Part shown: positions 45,332-52,997 of the stretch, piece by piece
How positions within the stretch are numbered: the stretch's first letter is position 1
How the letters are laid out: each line of letters starts with the position of its first letter
Assembly (NCBI RefSeq): GCF_030345695.1
Contig: NZ_JAUASV010000010.1
Location: forward strand, 1-64,000
Source: Galbitalea sp. SE-J8
GTDB lineage: Bacteria; Actinomycetota; Actinomycetes; Actinomycetales; Microbacteriaceae
DNA length: 64,000 bases
Direction of reading: 5' to 3'
Notes under the pieces: model-generated
Database searches by the model: none
What the model was told of the DNA's origin: nothing
Seen by the model: only the letters and a program-made list of their open reading frames with translations
Made by a program: the position numbers and the translations under genes

Positions 45332-45393
45332 TGAGGACGGTTTGGGCGTTTGAGGACGGATCAAACCGTCCTCAGACGCCCAAAGCGTCCTCA
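45332..45393. repeat. Palindromic repeat 3 of the array
   Basis: Arms 45332-45359 and 45366-45393, loop ATCAAA, essentially identical to repeat 2. Confidence 0.8.
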
Positions 45394-45518
45394 GACGCAG
45401 TCGAGCGCAGTCGAGCGCAGTCGAGCGCAGTCGAGCGCAGTCGTGTGCGGGCGTGTGCGGGCGTGTGCGGGCGTGTGCGGGCGTGTGCGGGCGTACTCGG
45501 GCGTGTGCGGGCGTGTGT
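45394..45518. repeat. 10-bp tandem repeats behind A3
   Basis: About four GCAGTCGAGC-type units followed by about eight GGGCGTGTGC-type units, one of them GTACTC, up to the A3 stop. The balance of the two unit types differs from the A2 tract, so the tract has expanded and shrunk. Confidence 0.8.
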
Positions 45519-46388
45519 TCAGCAGCCGGGGCCGGTGGGGTTCTGTGTGCAGGATCCGTTCACGAGCACGGTGGATGCCGTGCCCACGAGCACGTCCCAC
45601 TCCCCGGAGCGGACCGTCAACGTGCCCTCGACCGGTGTCCACTCCTGGACGCCCGCGAACCGGTACTCGGCACGGTAGATCACGTCCGCGACCACCTGCA
45701 CCGTGCCCCGGCCCGCATACACGTGGCTCGAGTCGGTTGTGGTGAACTCGTCCTGCCCGAGCGTGTGCCAGCTGCCGCCCGCCGTCACCGTGTCGAGCAC
45801 CACACCGTCGCCGAAGTCCCACCGCCACGACAGGGCCGTGAACCGCACCTGCACCGCGGCACCGAACAACACCCCGGATGCCGTCACCGGTGCCGGCGCC
45901 CCGTACGCGTTCATCGGCAACCCCACCAGAGCCCACCCCTCCGGCTCCAGAAACACCACCCCACGGCCCGGCGCGAACCGGGCCACATCCGACAGCGTCA
46001 CCACCACCCCACCCGTGTCCTCATCCGACACGTGCTCCCCACACACATCCGACCCCGGATCCACCGGCCACGAATACACACAGTCATTCCCCAACAGCGC
46101 CGGAGCCGCCGACACGTCGGTGCCCGCGTCATCCGCGGGGTTACCGTCGCTCGTCCGTGTCGTGATTGTCTGCTCGCGGGTTTCCGCCCCATCAATGATG
46201 TTCTTCAGCTTCCCGCGGATCTCCACGCTCCCGTCTATGATCGAAGCAGATTGCGCGCAGTCGTCGGCACTTATATCGAACTTCCCGCAGCCGGCTGCGG
46301 GAATTGGCGCCGCGCTCGGGCCTATCACCGCGGGGGCGCCTATCGCCAAGGTAGCCGTTGCGACTAGCAGATAGACGAAGCCAACCAC
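45519..46388 (-). CDS. Secreted PKD-like protein A3 (cassette 3)
   Basis: A 289-residue exported protein: signal peptide VGFVYLLVATATLAIGAPAV, a variable head with a Cys pair (AAGCGKFDISADDC) and an SVEIRGKLKNIIDG segment, then the constant PKD tail ending NPTGPGC. GTG at 46388 overlaps B3 by 25 nt. The variable head shares only the Cys spacing and the charged helix position with A1 and A2. Confidence 0.78.
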   Translation of the reverse strand: MVGFVYLLVATATLAIGAPAVIGPSAAPIPAAGCGKFDISADDCAQSASIIDGSVEIRGKLKNIIDGAETREQTITTRTSDGNPADDAGTDVSAAPALLGNDCVYSWPVDPGSDVCGEHVSDEDTGGVVVTLSDVARFAPGRGVVFLEPEGWALVGLPMNAYGAPAPVTASGVLFGAAVQVRFTALSWRWDFGDGVVLDTVTAGGSWHTLGQDEFTTTDSSHVYAGRGTVQVVADVIYRAEYRFAGVQEWTPVEGTLTVRSGEWDVLVGTASTVLVNGSCTQNPTGPGC

Positions 46389-46894
46389 GGTCGAAATCCG
46401 TTCATCAGAAGTTGCCCGTTTTCCACCTGAAACTCAGCAGTGACCGACTTGGCTACCATGGCGGTATCAGGCAATACATTCGCGCCTGTTTTGTCGAGAA
46501 GTCGAACTTGTGAATTATCGAGGCAAACGTAGAGTACAATCTTTGTTTCATCGAATGATTGAAGACTTACATTGCGCAAGTGTGTCGACCCGTCCTGATG
46601 CACTGCGCCGCTCTTCAGCGTTGCGGCGGTCGCCAGTTCCGACGTAAAAAATTGGGGGGTCACAAGGTCCTGGATCGAATACACGCCGTCACCTCCATTG
46701 GCAGCGACGGCATCGGCGGCTGAAATGTATTCGGATAGTGCATTCTTCCCGCGATTCAGGAGATCGGTCGGGGCTCCGTGCGTGCTGGCAACGCTCGGCG
46801 CGCTAGTGCGTCGGGGCGTATCTGCCGCGCAGCCACTCGCGATGAGCAGGGGTCCAAGTAGCAGCACAGCGAGGGGCATCCGCACAACTCGCAT
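46364..46894 (-). CDS. Lipoprotein B3 (cassette 3)
   Basis: A 176-residue predicted lipoprotein (signal peptide to LLIASGC). B-family pattern: ALSEYISAADAVAANGG, VHQDGSTHLRNVSLQ, IVLYVCLDNSQV, ending W-L-A-S-S-I-C. Composition is clearly more A/T-rich than the neighbourhood (for example around 46400-46700), suggesting a different origin for this segment. A longer in-frame start is at 46918. Confidence 0.72.
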   Translation of the reverse strand: MRVVRMPLAVLLLGPLLIASGCAADTPRRTSAPSVASTHGAPTDLLNRGKNALSEYISAADAVAANGGDGVYSIQDLVTPQFFTSELATAATLKSGAVHQDGSTHLRNVSLQSFDETKIVLYVCLDNSQVRLLDKTGANVLPDTAMVAKSVTAEFQVENGQLLMNGFRPWLASSIC

Positions 46895-46970
46895 GGCGAC
46901 GAAGGTAGGCAACCGCATCCGTTCGCGCCCGCGGTTTCCACATCCGCGGTGTCGCGGCGGCGCCGGGTCG

Positions 46971-47023
46971 CGTCCTCAGACGCGGGCGAGTGCGGGCAAG
47001 TGCGGGCGTACGCGGGCGTGTGT
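46971..47023. repeat. Half palindrome and tandem repeats behind A4
   Basis: Only the outer CGTCCTCA box of the palindrome remains (46971-46978), joined directly to degenerate 10-bp units (GGGCGAGTGC, GGGCAAGTGC, GGGCGTACGC). A deletion between the two TGAGGACG boxes explains it. Confidence 0.6.
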
Positions 47024-47520
47024 TCAGCACCCGGGGCCGGTACCGGCGCCCCGTACGCGTTCATCGGCAACCCCTCCAGGGCCCACCCCTCCGGCTCCAG
47101 GAACACCATCCCACGGCCGGGCGCGAACCGGGCCACATCCGACAGTGTCACCACCACCCCACCCGTGTCCTCATCCGTCACGTGCTCGCCACACACATCC
47201 AACCCCGGATCCACCGGCCGCGAATACACACAGTCATTCCCCAACAGCGCCGGAGCGGCGTTCGTGGTCCCGCCCTGCGTCTCGCGTCCGGTCGAGGTGT
47301 GCGTGTCGTCCGTCCTCCCACTCTCGGAGGCCCGTTGCGCCGCAATTCGATTGGCGATGGTTCCCGCGAGATCGACCGTTGAGTCGGTCACGGTCGCCTC
47401 GATCTCGCCCGGACACACGGACGCGCCGCAATCGATCGGCGGTGGCTCGTCGGCATGCGTGGCCACGGGGCCGGACACCGCGAGCACGGCCAGCACTAGC
47501 AGAGCGAGCCGTCGGACCAC
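47024..47520 (-). pseudogene. PKD-like protein A4, internally deleted and frameshifted
   Basis: Signal peptide (MVRRLALLVLAVLAVSG), variable head (IDCGASVCPGE, STVDLAGTIANRI) and the start of the constant domain (APALLGNDCVYSR to LPMNAYGAP) are intact. About 360 nt holding the PKD core are missing; the joint lies in a CCGG-rich microhomology at 47037-47050. The joint shifts the frame, so the usual GPGC stop at 47024-47026 is passed and the frame runs on to 46756, inside B3. It could still make a secreted head-only protein. Confidence 0.65.
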
Positions 47521-48008
47521 GGCGCCATCCGATCAAGAACGATTCGACCGTCAGACGTGACGAGGTCCACGACCATGGTGCGCTTCGCCGCCGTGATCAC
47601 GCCCTGCACCTTCAGCCCGTCGGCCGTGAGAAGACGCAGGTTCGACGTGTCCAGACACAGGTAAGCCGACAGTCTGTCAGGCGATGACCGCTGCACCGTG
47701 AAGCTCGAATAGACGCTCGCTCCCTCCTGATGCACCTCGTTGGCCGCAAAAGCTCCGGCAATGTCGTGTTCGACGTCGCGATGGGCCGGTGATACCAATC
47801 CGTCGATGCGCTGGACATCGGCGCCTCCCTCCTGCGCGACCTGGTCGGCCATCGCCAGGTAGTCGCCGAACGCGCGCTCAGCATCCGCCGCGTCGATCGC
47901 GGAAGCGCTCACGGTCGCCGACGCGGAAGCCGCGGGCAATGGCGAGGATGCGCAGCCCGAGAGCAGAGCCATCGCCAGGACTCCGCCGGCCAACCCCACC
48001 CTGCGCAT
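47496..48008 (-). CDS. Lipoprotein B4 (cassette 4)
   Basis: A 170-residue predicted lipoprotein (MRRVGLAGGVLAMALLSGC, lipobox LLSGC). The B pattern is complete: AFGDYLAMADQVAQEGG, RIDGLVSPAHRDVEHD, VHQEGASVYSSFTVQ, LSAYLCLDTS, ending W-S-D-G-S-L-C. Intact although its A partner is damaged. A longer in-frame start is at 48032. Confidence 0.72.
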   Translation of the reverse strand: MRRVGLAGGVLAMALLSGCASSPLPAASASATVSASAIDAADAERAFGDYLAMADQVAQEGGADVQRIDGLVSPAHRDVEHDIAGAFAANEVHQEGASVYSSFTVQRSSPDRLSAYLCLDTSNLRLLTADGLKVQGVITAAKRTMVVDLVTSDGRIVLDRMAPWSDGSLC

Positions 48009-48088
48009 GGCGACGAAGGTAGGCAACCGCATCCGTTCGCGCCGGCGGTTTCCACATCCGTGGTGTCGCGGCGGCGCCGGGTCGCGTC

Positions 48089-48150
48089 TGAGGACGGTTT
48101 GGGCGTTTGAGGACGGTTTGAACCGTCCTCAAACGCCCAAAGCGTCCTCA
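48089..48150. repeat. Palindromic repeat of cassette 5
   Basis: Arms 48089-48116 and 48123-48150 with loop TTTGAA instead of ATCAAA; otherwise the same design. It lies between the A5 remnant and the B4 leader. Confidence 0.8.
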
Positions 48151-48191
48151 GACGCGGGCGAGCGCCGGCGCGAGCGGGCGAGTGCGGGCGC

Positions 48192-48400
48192 GTGCTCGCC
48201 ACACGCGAGCGAGCCGCCACGTCCACCGTCTTGCCGTCGGTCACACCCGCAACCTCTGGACAAACGCCGGAAGCGATCTCGATCGGCGTGCACGTGGAGT
48301 CGTCCCCCGAGGCCGACGAGGCCGACGAGGCCGACGAGGCCGACGAGGGGAGCATTGCCGTGATGGACAGTGCGACTAACAGGTTGATGCCGAGTCCCAC
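48192..48400 (-). pseudogene. A5 remnant: signal peptide and variable head only
   Basis: GTG at 48400 starts a signal peptide (GLGINLLVALSITAM), then a four-fold Ser-Ser-Ala run made by a 9-bp tandem repeat (48311-48350), a Cys pair (CTPIEIASGVC) and a KTVDVAA segment. The whole constant tail is gone; the frame runs on into repeat sequence and the B4 leader to 47909. Confidence 0.6.
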
Positions 48401-48908
48401 AACTTCATCCCGTCGACCTTCAGCCCGTCGGACGTCTCGGCGAACCTGATTTCCACCGTTTGCCGTTCCGGCGTTCCTGCCACCACAGCGGACGTTCCGT
48501 TCTCGTCAACGAGGTCGGAGGCGGAACTGTCGAGGCAGGCATACGCAGTGAGACTCTCGGGCGTCGCCTGCTGCACCCGAAATCCATCGAATGAGTTGGC
48601 GCCCACCTGGTGAACACCAGCCTTCTCCAGGGCGCCGGCACTCCGTCGTTCGACGTCGAGGTAGCGTGCGGTCACGTACGGAGCGACTCGCTCGACCTGG
48701 ACGCCCCCGTCTTCGGATACCGAGTCGCTCATGGCGAGGTAATCAGCGAACAGTGCCTCGGCGTCCTCCCCAGAGATGGGGAGCGCCCTCGGCGGCGAAG
48801 CTGAGATAGCAGCCTGTGGTTCTGATTGTCCTGTGTGATTGTCCTGTGCAGCCTGTAAGAAGCACGGCGACGAGCGGAACGAGCACGAATGATCGCTCCC
48901 CTTCGCAT
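48376..48908 (-). pseudogene. Lipoprotein B5 with a frameshift
   Basis: The C-terminal 150 codons are a normal B protein (ALFADYLAMSDSVSEDGG, VHQVGANSFDGFRVQ, LTAYACLDSS, ending W-D-S-A-S-T-C). The lipoprotein signal (FVLVPLVAVLLTGCTGQ) is in another frame. Between them the 13-bp unit ACAGGACAATCAC is duplicated in tandem at about 48828-48853; removing one copy joins the two frames exactly. So the gene was broken by a slippage event. The start of the signal peptide would be a GTG or need a further correction. Confidence 0.68.
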
Positions 48909-48979
48909 GGCGACGAAGGCAGGCAACCGCATCCGTTCGCGCCCGCGGTTTCCACATCCGCGGCGGGTGATCCGGGCGG

Positions 48980-49660
48980 CTACTGAGCCGTCGACTCGCC
49001 GGGGGCAGCGCCGGGAGCGGCGCCGGGAGCAGCGCCCGGATCACGCTGTTCGCCCGGAGTGCTCGCGGCGCCGGGTGCCGCGGATCCGCCAGCCGCGGGC
49101 GTCCCGAGCGCCGCGGTGAGCGCGTCGACGCGGTCGCGGAGGGCGTCGATCGCGGCGAGCAGGTCGGCCGTCGACGGGTCGTGCTCGGGCCTGAGGTGCA
49201 CGAGCACCTGACCGTTCGGCTCGAGCCGCGCGTTCTTGACCGTCGAGATGTCCGTGACCCCGGCATCCTGGAGCGCGATCTTCAGGTCCGCGTGCGTGAA
49301 GCGCTGCCTGCGGAGGGCATCCGGGTCGGGTTCGCCGTCGTGCACCAGCTCGACCGCCGGTCCCGACACGAGGTTCTGCGCGCGCCGGCTGCGGAACAGC
49401 ACGTACGCGAGCACCCCGTTCAGTGCGAACAGCACGACGGCACCGATGACCGCGCCGCTGACGGTGTTGTCGTCGCCGATGAGTCCGTTCTGCACGGTGT
49501 TCGAGACGAGCAGCAGCAGGATGAAGTCGAACGTCGTGAGCTGGGCCATCAGCCGTTTGCCGCTCAGCCGCAGGGCCACGAGAAGGAACACGTAGAGCAG
49601 AACGGTGCGCAGCACCTTCTCCCACACCGAGACGTCCATCGAGAACAGCGAATCCCACAT
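48980..49660 (-). CDS. YetF-like DUF421 membrane protein
   Basis: A 226-residue inner-membrane protein: three helices at the N-terminus (LLYVFLLVALRLSGKR, FILLLLVSNTVQNGLIG, GAVVLFALNGVLAYVLF) and the DUF421 cytoplasmic domain (LVHDGEPD, LKIALQDAGV, VKNARLEPNGQV). The C-terminal 40 residues are an Ala/Gly/Pro low-complexity tail with an AAPG repeat. It forms the right border of the cassette array. Confidence 0.85.
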   Translation of the reverse strand: MWDSLFSMDVSVWEKVLRTVLLYVFLLVALRLSGKRLMAQLTTFDFILLLLVSNTVQNGLIGDDNTVSGAVIGAVVLFALNGVLAYVLFRSRRAQNLVSGPAVELVHDGEPDPDALRRQRFTHADLKIALQDAGVTDISTVKNARLEPNGQVLVHLRPEHDPSTADLLAAIDALRDRVDALTAALGTPAAGGSAAPGAASTPGEQRDPGAAPGAAPGAAPGESTAQ

Positions 49661-49699
49661 GCGACCATGATCTCGTCATGAGCGCGCGAGGAGAATGCC

Positions 49700-50653
49700 A
49701 TGGATGCTGACGCGGGCCGCCGGGTTCCGATCGAGCCGCAGAAGGTCGACGCTCCGCTCACGAGATCGTCGATCTTCCTCATCCTGTCCGTCGCGGACGG
49801 CGATGCCGCGACGGAGGCCGTACGCGACGGTCTCGGATCGGTCTCCGACCTGACGAAGAACGTCGCGTTCCGCGACCTCGGCGCCTCGCTCGCGATCACG
49901 GTCGGCATCGGGAGCCGGGTCTGGGAGCGGATCATGGGCGCGCCGGGGCCGCGGGAGCTGCATCCGTTCCGCGTCGTCGCCGGCGCCGTGCACACGGCGG
50001 TCGCGACCCCCGGCGACCTGCTGTTCCACATCCGTTCCGATCGGTACGACCTGTGCTTCGAGTTCGAACGGCAGCTGCTCGACACGCTCGGGGACTCGGT
50101 CACGGTCGCCGACGAGACCGTCGGCTTCCGCTACTTCGACACGCGCGACCTGCTCGGCTTCGTCGACGGCACCGCCAACCCGGTCGGACCCGCCGTGCCC
50201 GCCTCCACTCTCGTCGGCGACGAGGATCCGGCGTTCGCGGGGGGCAGCTACGTGGTCGCGCAGAAGTACCTCCACGACACCGCGGCCTGGGCGAGCCTGA
50301 CCACGGAGCAGCAGGAGGCGATCATCGGTCGCCGCAAGGCCGACAACACCGAGCTCGACGACGCCGTGTCGGGACAGAAGTCGCACAAGACGCTCTCGAC
50401 CATCGAGGACGACGAGGGCGAGCACGACATCCTGCGCGACAACATGCCGTTCGGCACGCCCGGATCCGGCGCGTTCGGCACCTACTTCATCGGCTACTCG
50501 CGACACCTCTGGGTGACCGAGCGGATGCTGGAACGCATGTTCATCGGCGACCCGCCGGGGCTGCACGACCGGCTGCTCGACTTCTCGACCCCGGTCGTCG
50601 GGTGCACGTTCTTCGCCCCGACCGCGGGGATGCTCGACGCACTCGGCGGCTGA
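49700..50653 (+). CDS. Dyp-type haem peroxidase
   Basis: A 317-residue dye-decolourising peroxidase. The signature GFVDGTANP (GxxDG with catalytic Asp) is near residue 155, with GEHDILRDNMPFG and IGYSRHLWVTERML (distal Arg) further on. No signal peptide, so probably cytoplasmic or encapsulin-loaded; no encapsulin gene is nearby. GAGGAGAATGCC precedes the ATG. Confidence 0.88.
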   Translation: MDADAGRRVPIEPQKVDAPLTRSSIFLILSVADGDAATEAVRDGLGSVSDLTKNVAFRDLGASLAITVGIGSRVWERIMGAPGPRELHPFRVVAGAVHTAVATPGDLLFHIRSDRYDLCFEFERQLLDTLGDSVTVADETVGFRYFDTRDLLGFVDGTANPVGPAVPASTLVGDEDPAFAGGSYVVAQKYLHDTAAWASLTTEQQEAIIGRRKADNTELDDAVSGQKSHKTLSTIEDDEGEHDILRDNMPFGTPGSGAFGTYFIGYSRHLWVTERMLERMFIGDPPGLHDRLLDFSTPVVGCTFFAPTAGMLDALGG

Positions 50654-50736
50654 GCCGCGCGCTCAGACGCGCAGCACCGGGTGCCCTCGTCGTCGACGCG
50701 CTCGCTGAACCCGTCGCGAGCTTTGACGAGGCGCTC

Positions 50737-50922
50737 GCCCGAGCGTGTTTGTTGGGGGTGGTCTCTTGCCCGAGCGCGTTTGTCGGGGGTGGTCTCTTGC
50801 CCGAGCGCGTTTGTCGGGGGTGGTCTCTTGCCCGAGCGTGTTTCCCGGGAGCTGTCTCTCACCCGAGCGAGTTACCCGAGGCCGGCCGGAATTCCGGCTC
50901 GTTTCGAGTAACTCGCTCGGGT
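50737..50922. repeat. 31-bp tandem repeats followed by a long hairpin
   Basis: CCCGAGCG recurs with a constant 31-bp period (units begin at 50737, 50768, 50799, 50830, 50861; TTTGTCGGGGGTGGTCTC within). The last unit's CACCCGAGCGAGTTAC (50860-50875) is inverted at 50907-50922, giving a 16-bp stem whose loop contains GCCGGAATTCCGGC. Downstream of the Dyp gene; probably a terminator plus a non-coding repeat. No coding frame is convincing. Confidence 0.7.
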
Positions 50923-50981
50923 GAGGGGCGGAGCACGGCGCGGGAGGGCGCCGAGCGCTGACCGCGGGGCTCGTCGCCCGC

Positions 50982-51151
50982 GAGGCGTAACGCGCGCCCG
51001 GTCAACGCGTGACGCACGTGGACGAGGCGTCACGCGCGCCCGGCGGGGCGTCACGCGCGCCCGGTCAGGCGTGACCCACATGGGCGAGGCGTCGCGCGCG
51101 CCCGGCGGGGCGTCACGCGCGCCCGGCGGGGCGTGACGCTCGCGGGCGAGG
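50982..51151. repeat. 21-bp tandem repeats
   Basis: Eight imperfect copies with a 20-21-bp period (consensus GGGGCGTCACGCGCGCCCGG; starts near 50982, 51003, 51024, 51045, 51066, 51086, 51107, 51128). They end four bases before the stop of the next minus-strand gene. No gene is visible in 50654-51154. Confidence 0.7.
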
Positions 51152-51154
51152 TGG

Positions 51155-51736
51155 TCAGCGCCGGATCGCGTAGCGGTGCAGGGCGACGCCCTCGTCGAAA
51201 GCTCGCAGTTCGACGAGGTCGAGCTGCACGGGGGAGCGCTGGCCGTCGAACAGGGGGCGTCCCGTGCCGAGCACGACCGGGTGCACGTAGAGCACGAGCT
51301 CGTCGAGCAGTCCGGCGTCGAGCAGCTGGGTGGCCAGGTCCGCACCGCCGACGCCGATGTCCCCGTCGCTCTCGGCCCGCATCCGTGCCAGTTGCTCGAT
51401 CGCGTCGCCATCGGCACCGATCGCGCGGGTCGAGTGCGGGGCATCCGTGCGCTTGCGGGAGACGAGCACCTTCGGCGCGTCGGTCCAGATCGCGCCGTAC
51501 TCGCGCAGCACCGGCTCGAGGGACTCGTCGTCGCGCGCGGCCGGCCAGAAGTTCTCCATGGTCTCGTAGACGCGGCGGCCCTGCACCATCGCGGTGAGCG
51601 CCCGGGCGCGCTCGTTGAAGTCCGCGTGCAGCCGATCGGTGATGCGCAGCCAGTCACCTCCGCCCTGCTCGTCGTCGTCGCGCTCGATGAACAGGTCGAG
51701 CGAGACATTCATCCAGTACACGAAGCGTGCGCTCAT
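51155..51736 (-). CDS. RibD C-terminal/dihydrofolate reductase-like protein
   Basis: A 193-residue reductase-like protein: VYWMNVSLDLFIERDDD, AMVQGRRVYETMENFWPAA, KVLVSRKR, IGVGGADLATQLLDAGLLDEL and HPVVLGTGRPLFDG. AAGGAG precedes the ATG at 51736. It lies 20 nt behind the DUF2277 gene, so the two may be one transcript. Substrate unknown; distinct from the paralogue at 25775. Confidence 0.82.
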   Translation of the reverse strand: MSARFVYWMNVSLDLFIERDDDEQGGGDWLRITDRLHADFNERARALTAMVQGRRVYETMENFWPAARDDESLEPVLREYGAIWTDAPKVLVSRKRTDAPHSTRAIGADGDAIEQLARMRAESDGDIGVGGADLATQLLDAGLLDELVLYVHPVVLGTGRPLFDGQRSPVQLDLVELRAFDEGVALHRYAIRR

Positions 51737-51756
51737 GTGGTTCTCCTTGGTGTTGG

Positions 51757-52056
51757 TCAGGACGCGGGCGCGGTGCGGATGCGCACTTCGCGCTCCATGC
51801 GCTTCTCGTGGCGTGCTCGGCCCTTGAGCGCCTCGGCCTCGCGGTCCTTCGGCGGGGCGTTCGTGACCAGGCCGTCGAGCAGCCGGCGGGTGGCGAGGGC
51901 GATCTCGTCGATCGCGCGCTCGAACGCCTCGCTGTTCGCGCGCGACGGATGAGTCGACCCGCTCACCTTGCGCACGAACTGCAGCGCAGCCTCGCGCACC
52001 TCCTCGTCGGTCGTCGCCGGTTCGAAGTTGTGAAGGCAGCGGATGTTGCGGCACAT
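51757..52056 (-). CDS. DUF2277 family protein
   Basis: A 99-residue protein with the family start MCRNIRCLHNFEPATTDEEV and EAALQFVRKVSGS. Function unknown; Cys at 2 and 7 are conserved in the family. The ATG at 52056 stands seven bases behind TATCCT, so the transcript is probably leaderless. Confidence 0.85.
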   Translation of the reverse strand: MCRNIRCLHNFEPATTDEEVREAALQFVRKVSGSTHPSRANSEAFERAIDEIALATRRLLDGLVTNAPPKDREAEALKGRARHEKRMEREVRIRTAPAS

Positions 52057-52444
52057 GCGGCGAGGATAGGCGCGGTCCGCCGTCGGCGCACGGCTTCTCG
52101 AGCCTCTCGCGGCCGGTGCGGCCCCGAGCGCGGGCACGGGGACGGGCGCGGGCACGACCCGAGCACGGGCACGGCCCCGACCCCGAGCACCGCCCCGAGC
52201 CCGACCCCGAGCCCGAGCCCCGAGCCCCGAGCCCCGAGCCCCGAGCCCCGAGCCCCGAGCATGGGCGCGCCCCGACCCCGACCCCGAGCACCGCCCCGAG
52301 CACCGCCCCGAGCCCGACCCCGACCCGAGCACCGGCACGGGCTCGCCCGCGGCCGAGCGCGCGAGACATTCGGCGCGGCCCGGCGTCGATCCGCGCCAGT
52401 CGATCCGCGCTAGTCGATCCGCGCTACGGGCGTCGCCGCATCCG
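52057..52444. repeat. Gene-free stretch with 7-bp and related GC repeats
   Basis: 52130-52345 is built of CCCGAGC/GAGCCCC units; at 52217-52260 the 7-bp unit repeats about six times without change. The frames running through it translate only to Gly/Ser/Arg or Pro/Ser/Glu low-complexity strings. I see no gene here. Confidence 0.65.
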
Positions 52445-52903
52445 TCACGCGCTCGCCCGATGTCCGAGGCGCCACCAGCCGAACGCGACCGCGGCCGCGG
52501 CGCCGAGGACCGCCCCGGACCGCAGCCACGGCCCGAATCCCCGCGGCACGTCGCGCGTGCCGAGGACGGCACCATGGCGCTGCCACGACAGCACCGACGC
52601 GTCCGACTGACCGGACAGCATCGAACGGGTGGACTGGAACGACCCGGCCGAGAGCGCCGACATCGCCGAGGCGAGCGAGCCGATCGAGGCGAACGACGCC
52701 GCGGAGCCGATGGACAGCACCGACCCGACCGACCCGATCGACAGGATCGACTCGGTGGAGCCGATCGACAGCAGCGAGTTGCGGGATCGCACGGACCATC
52801 GGGAGCGCATGTCGACCAGCGTGGTCCGGGTTCGACCCGGCCGCAACGGTGGACGCCGCGGAAGGGGCGCGGATGCGGGCGAGGCGGCGTCGATGCGGCG
52901 CAC
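52445..52903 (-). CDS. Membrane-anchored serine-ladder repeat protein
   Basis: A 152-residue protein. From about residue 33 to 107 a serine occurs at every third position (SIGS, SVGS, SVLS, SIGS and so on), 25 in a row in perfect register, with small or hydrophobic residues between. Then a linker and a single C-terminal helix (SGAVLGAAAAVAFGWWRLG). The regular S-x-x pattern suggests a parallel beta-helix with a serine ladder. I recall similar S-x-x repeat proteins in other actinomycetes but no known function. The start is uncertain: ATG 52903 or ATG 52810. Its bases also code well on the other strand in a competing but less patterned frame. Confidence 0.6.
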   Translation of the reverse strand: MRRIDAASPASAPLPRRPPLRPGRTRTTLVDMRSRWSVRSRNSLLSIGSTESILSIGSVGSVLSIGSAASFASIGSLASAMSALSAGSFQSTRSMLSGQSDASVLSWQRHGAVLGTRDVPRGFGPWLRSGAVLGAAAAVAFGWWRLGHRASA

Positions 52904-52997
52904 GTCGCCGCGGGGGCGCGCCGGGCACGGGGCCGGGTTACGCGAGGTTGCGCGACGGTCGCGATCACGGCATCCGTTTGCGATGGTGGGGCATCAC

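Noticed and set aside
42168-48150. CRISPR or integron reading of the cassette array
   Set aside because: Repeats are separated by whole genes, there is no integron integrase, and the palindromes are unlike attC sites: there are no R'/L' boxes and genes are not inserted one per site.
48376-49266. Single 296-residue gene spanning B5 and beyond
   Set aside because: The N-terminal half is the complement-frame shadow of the DUF421 gene and the leader repeat; only the part after the duplication is B-family.
50737-51151. CRISPR array
   Set aside because: Repeats are directly adjacent with no unique spacers between them, and there are no cas genes.
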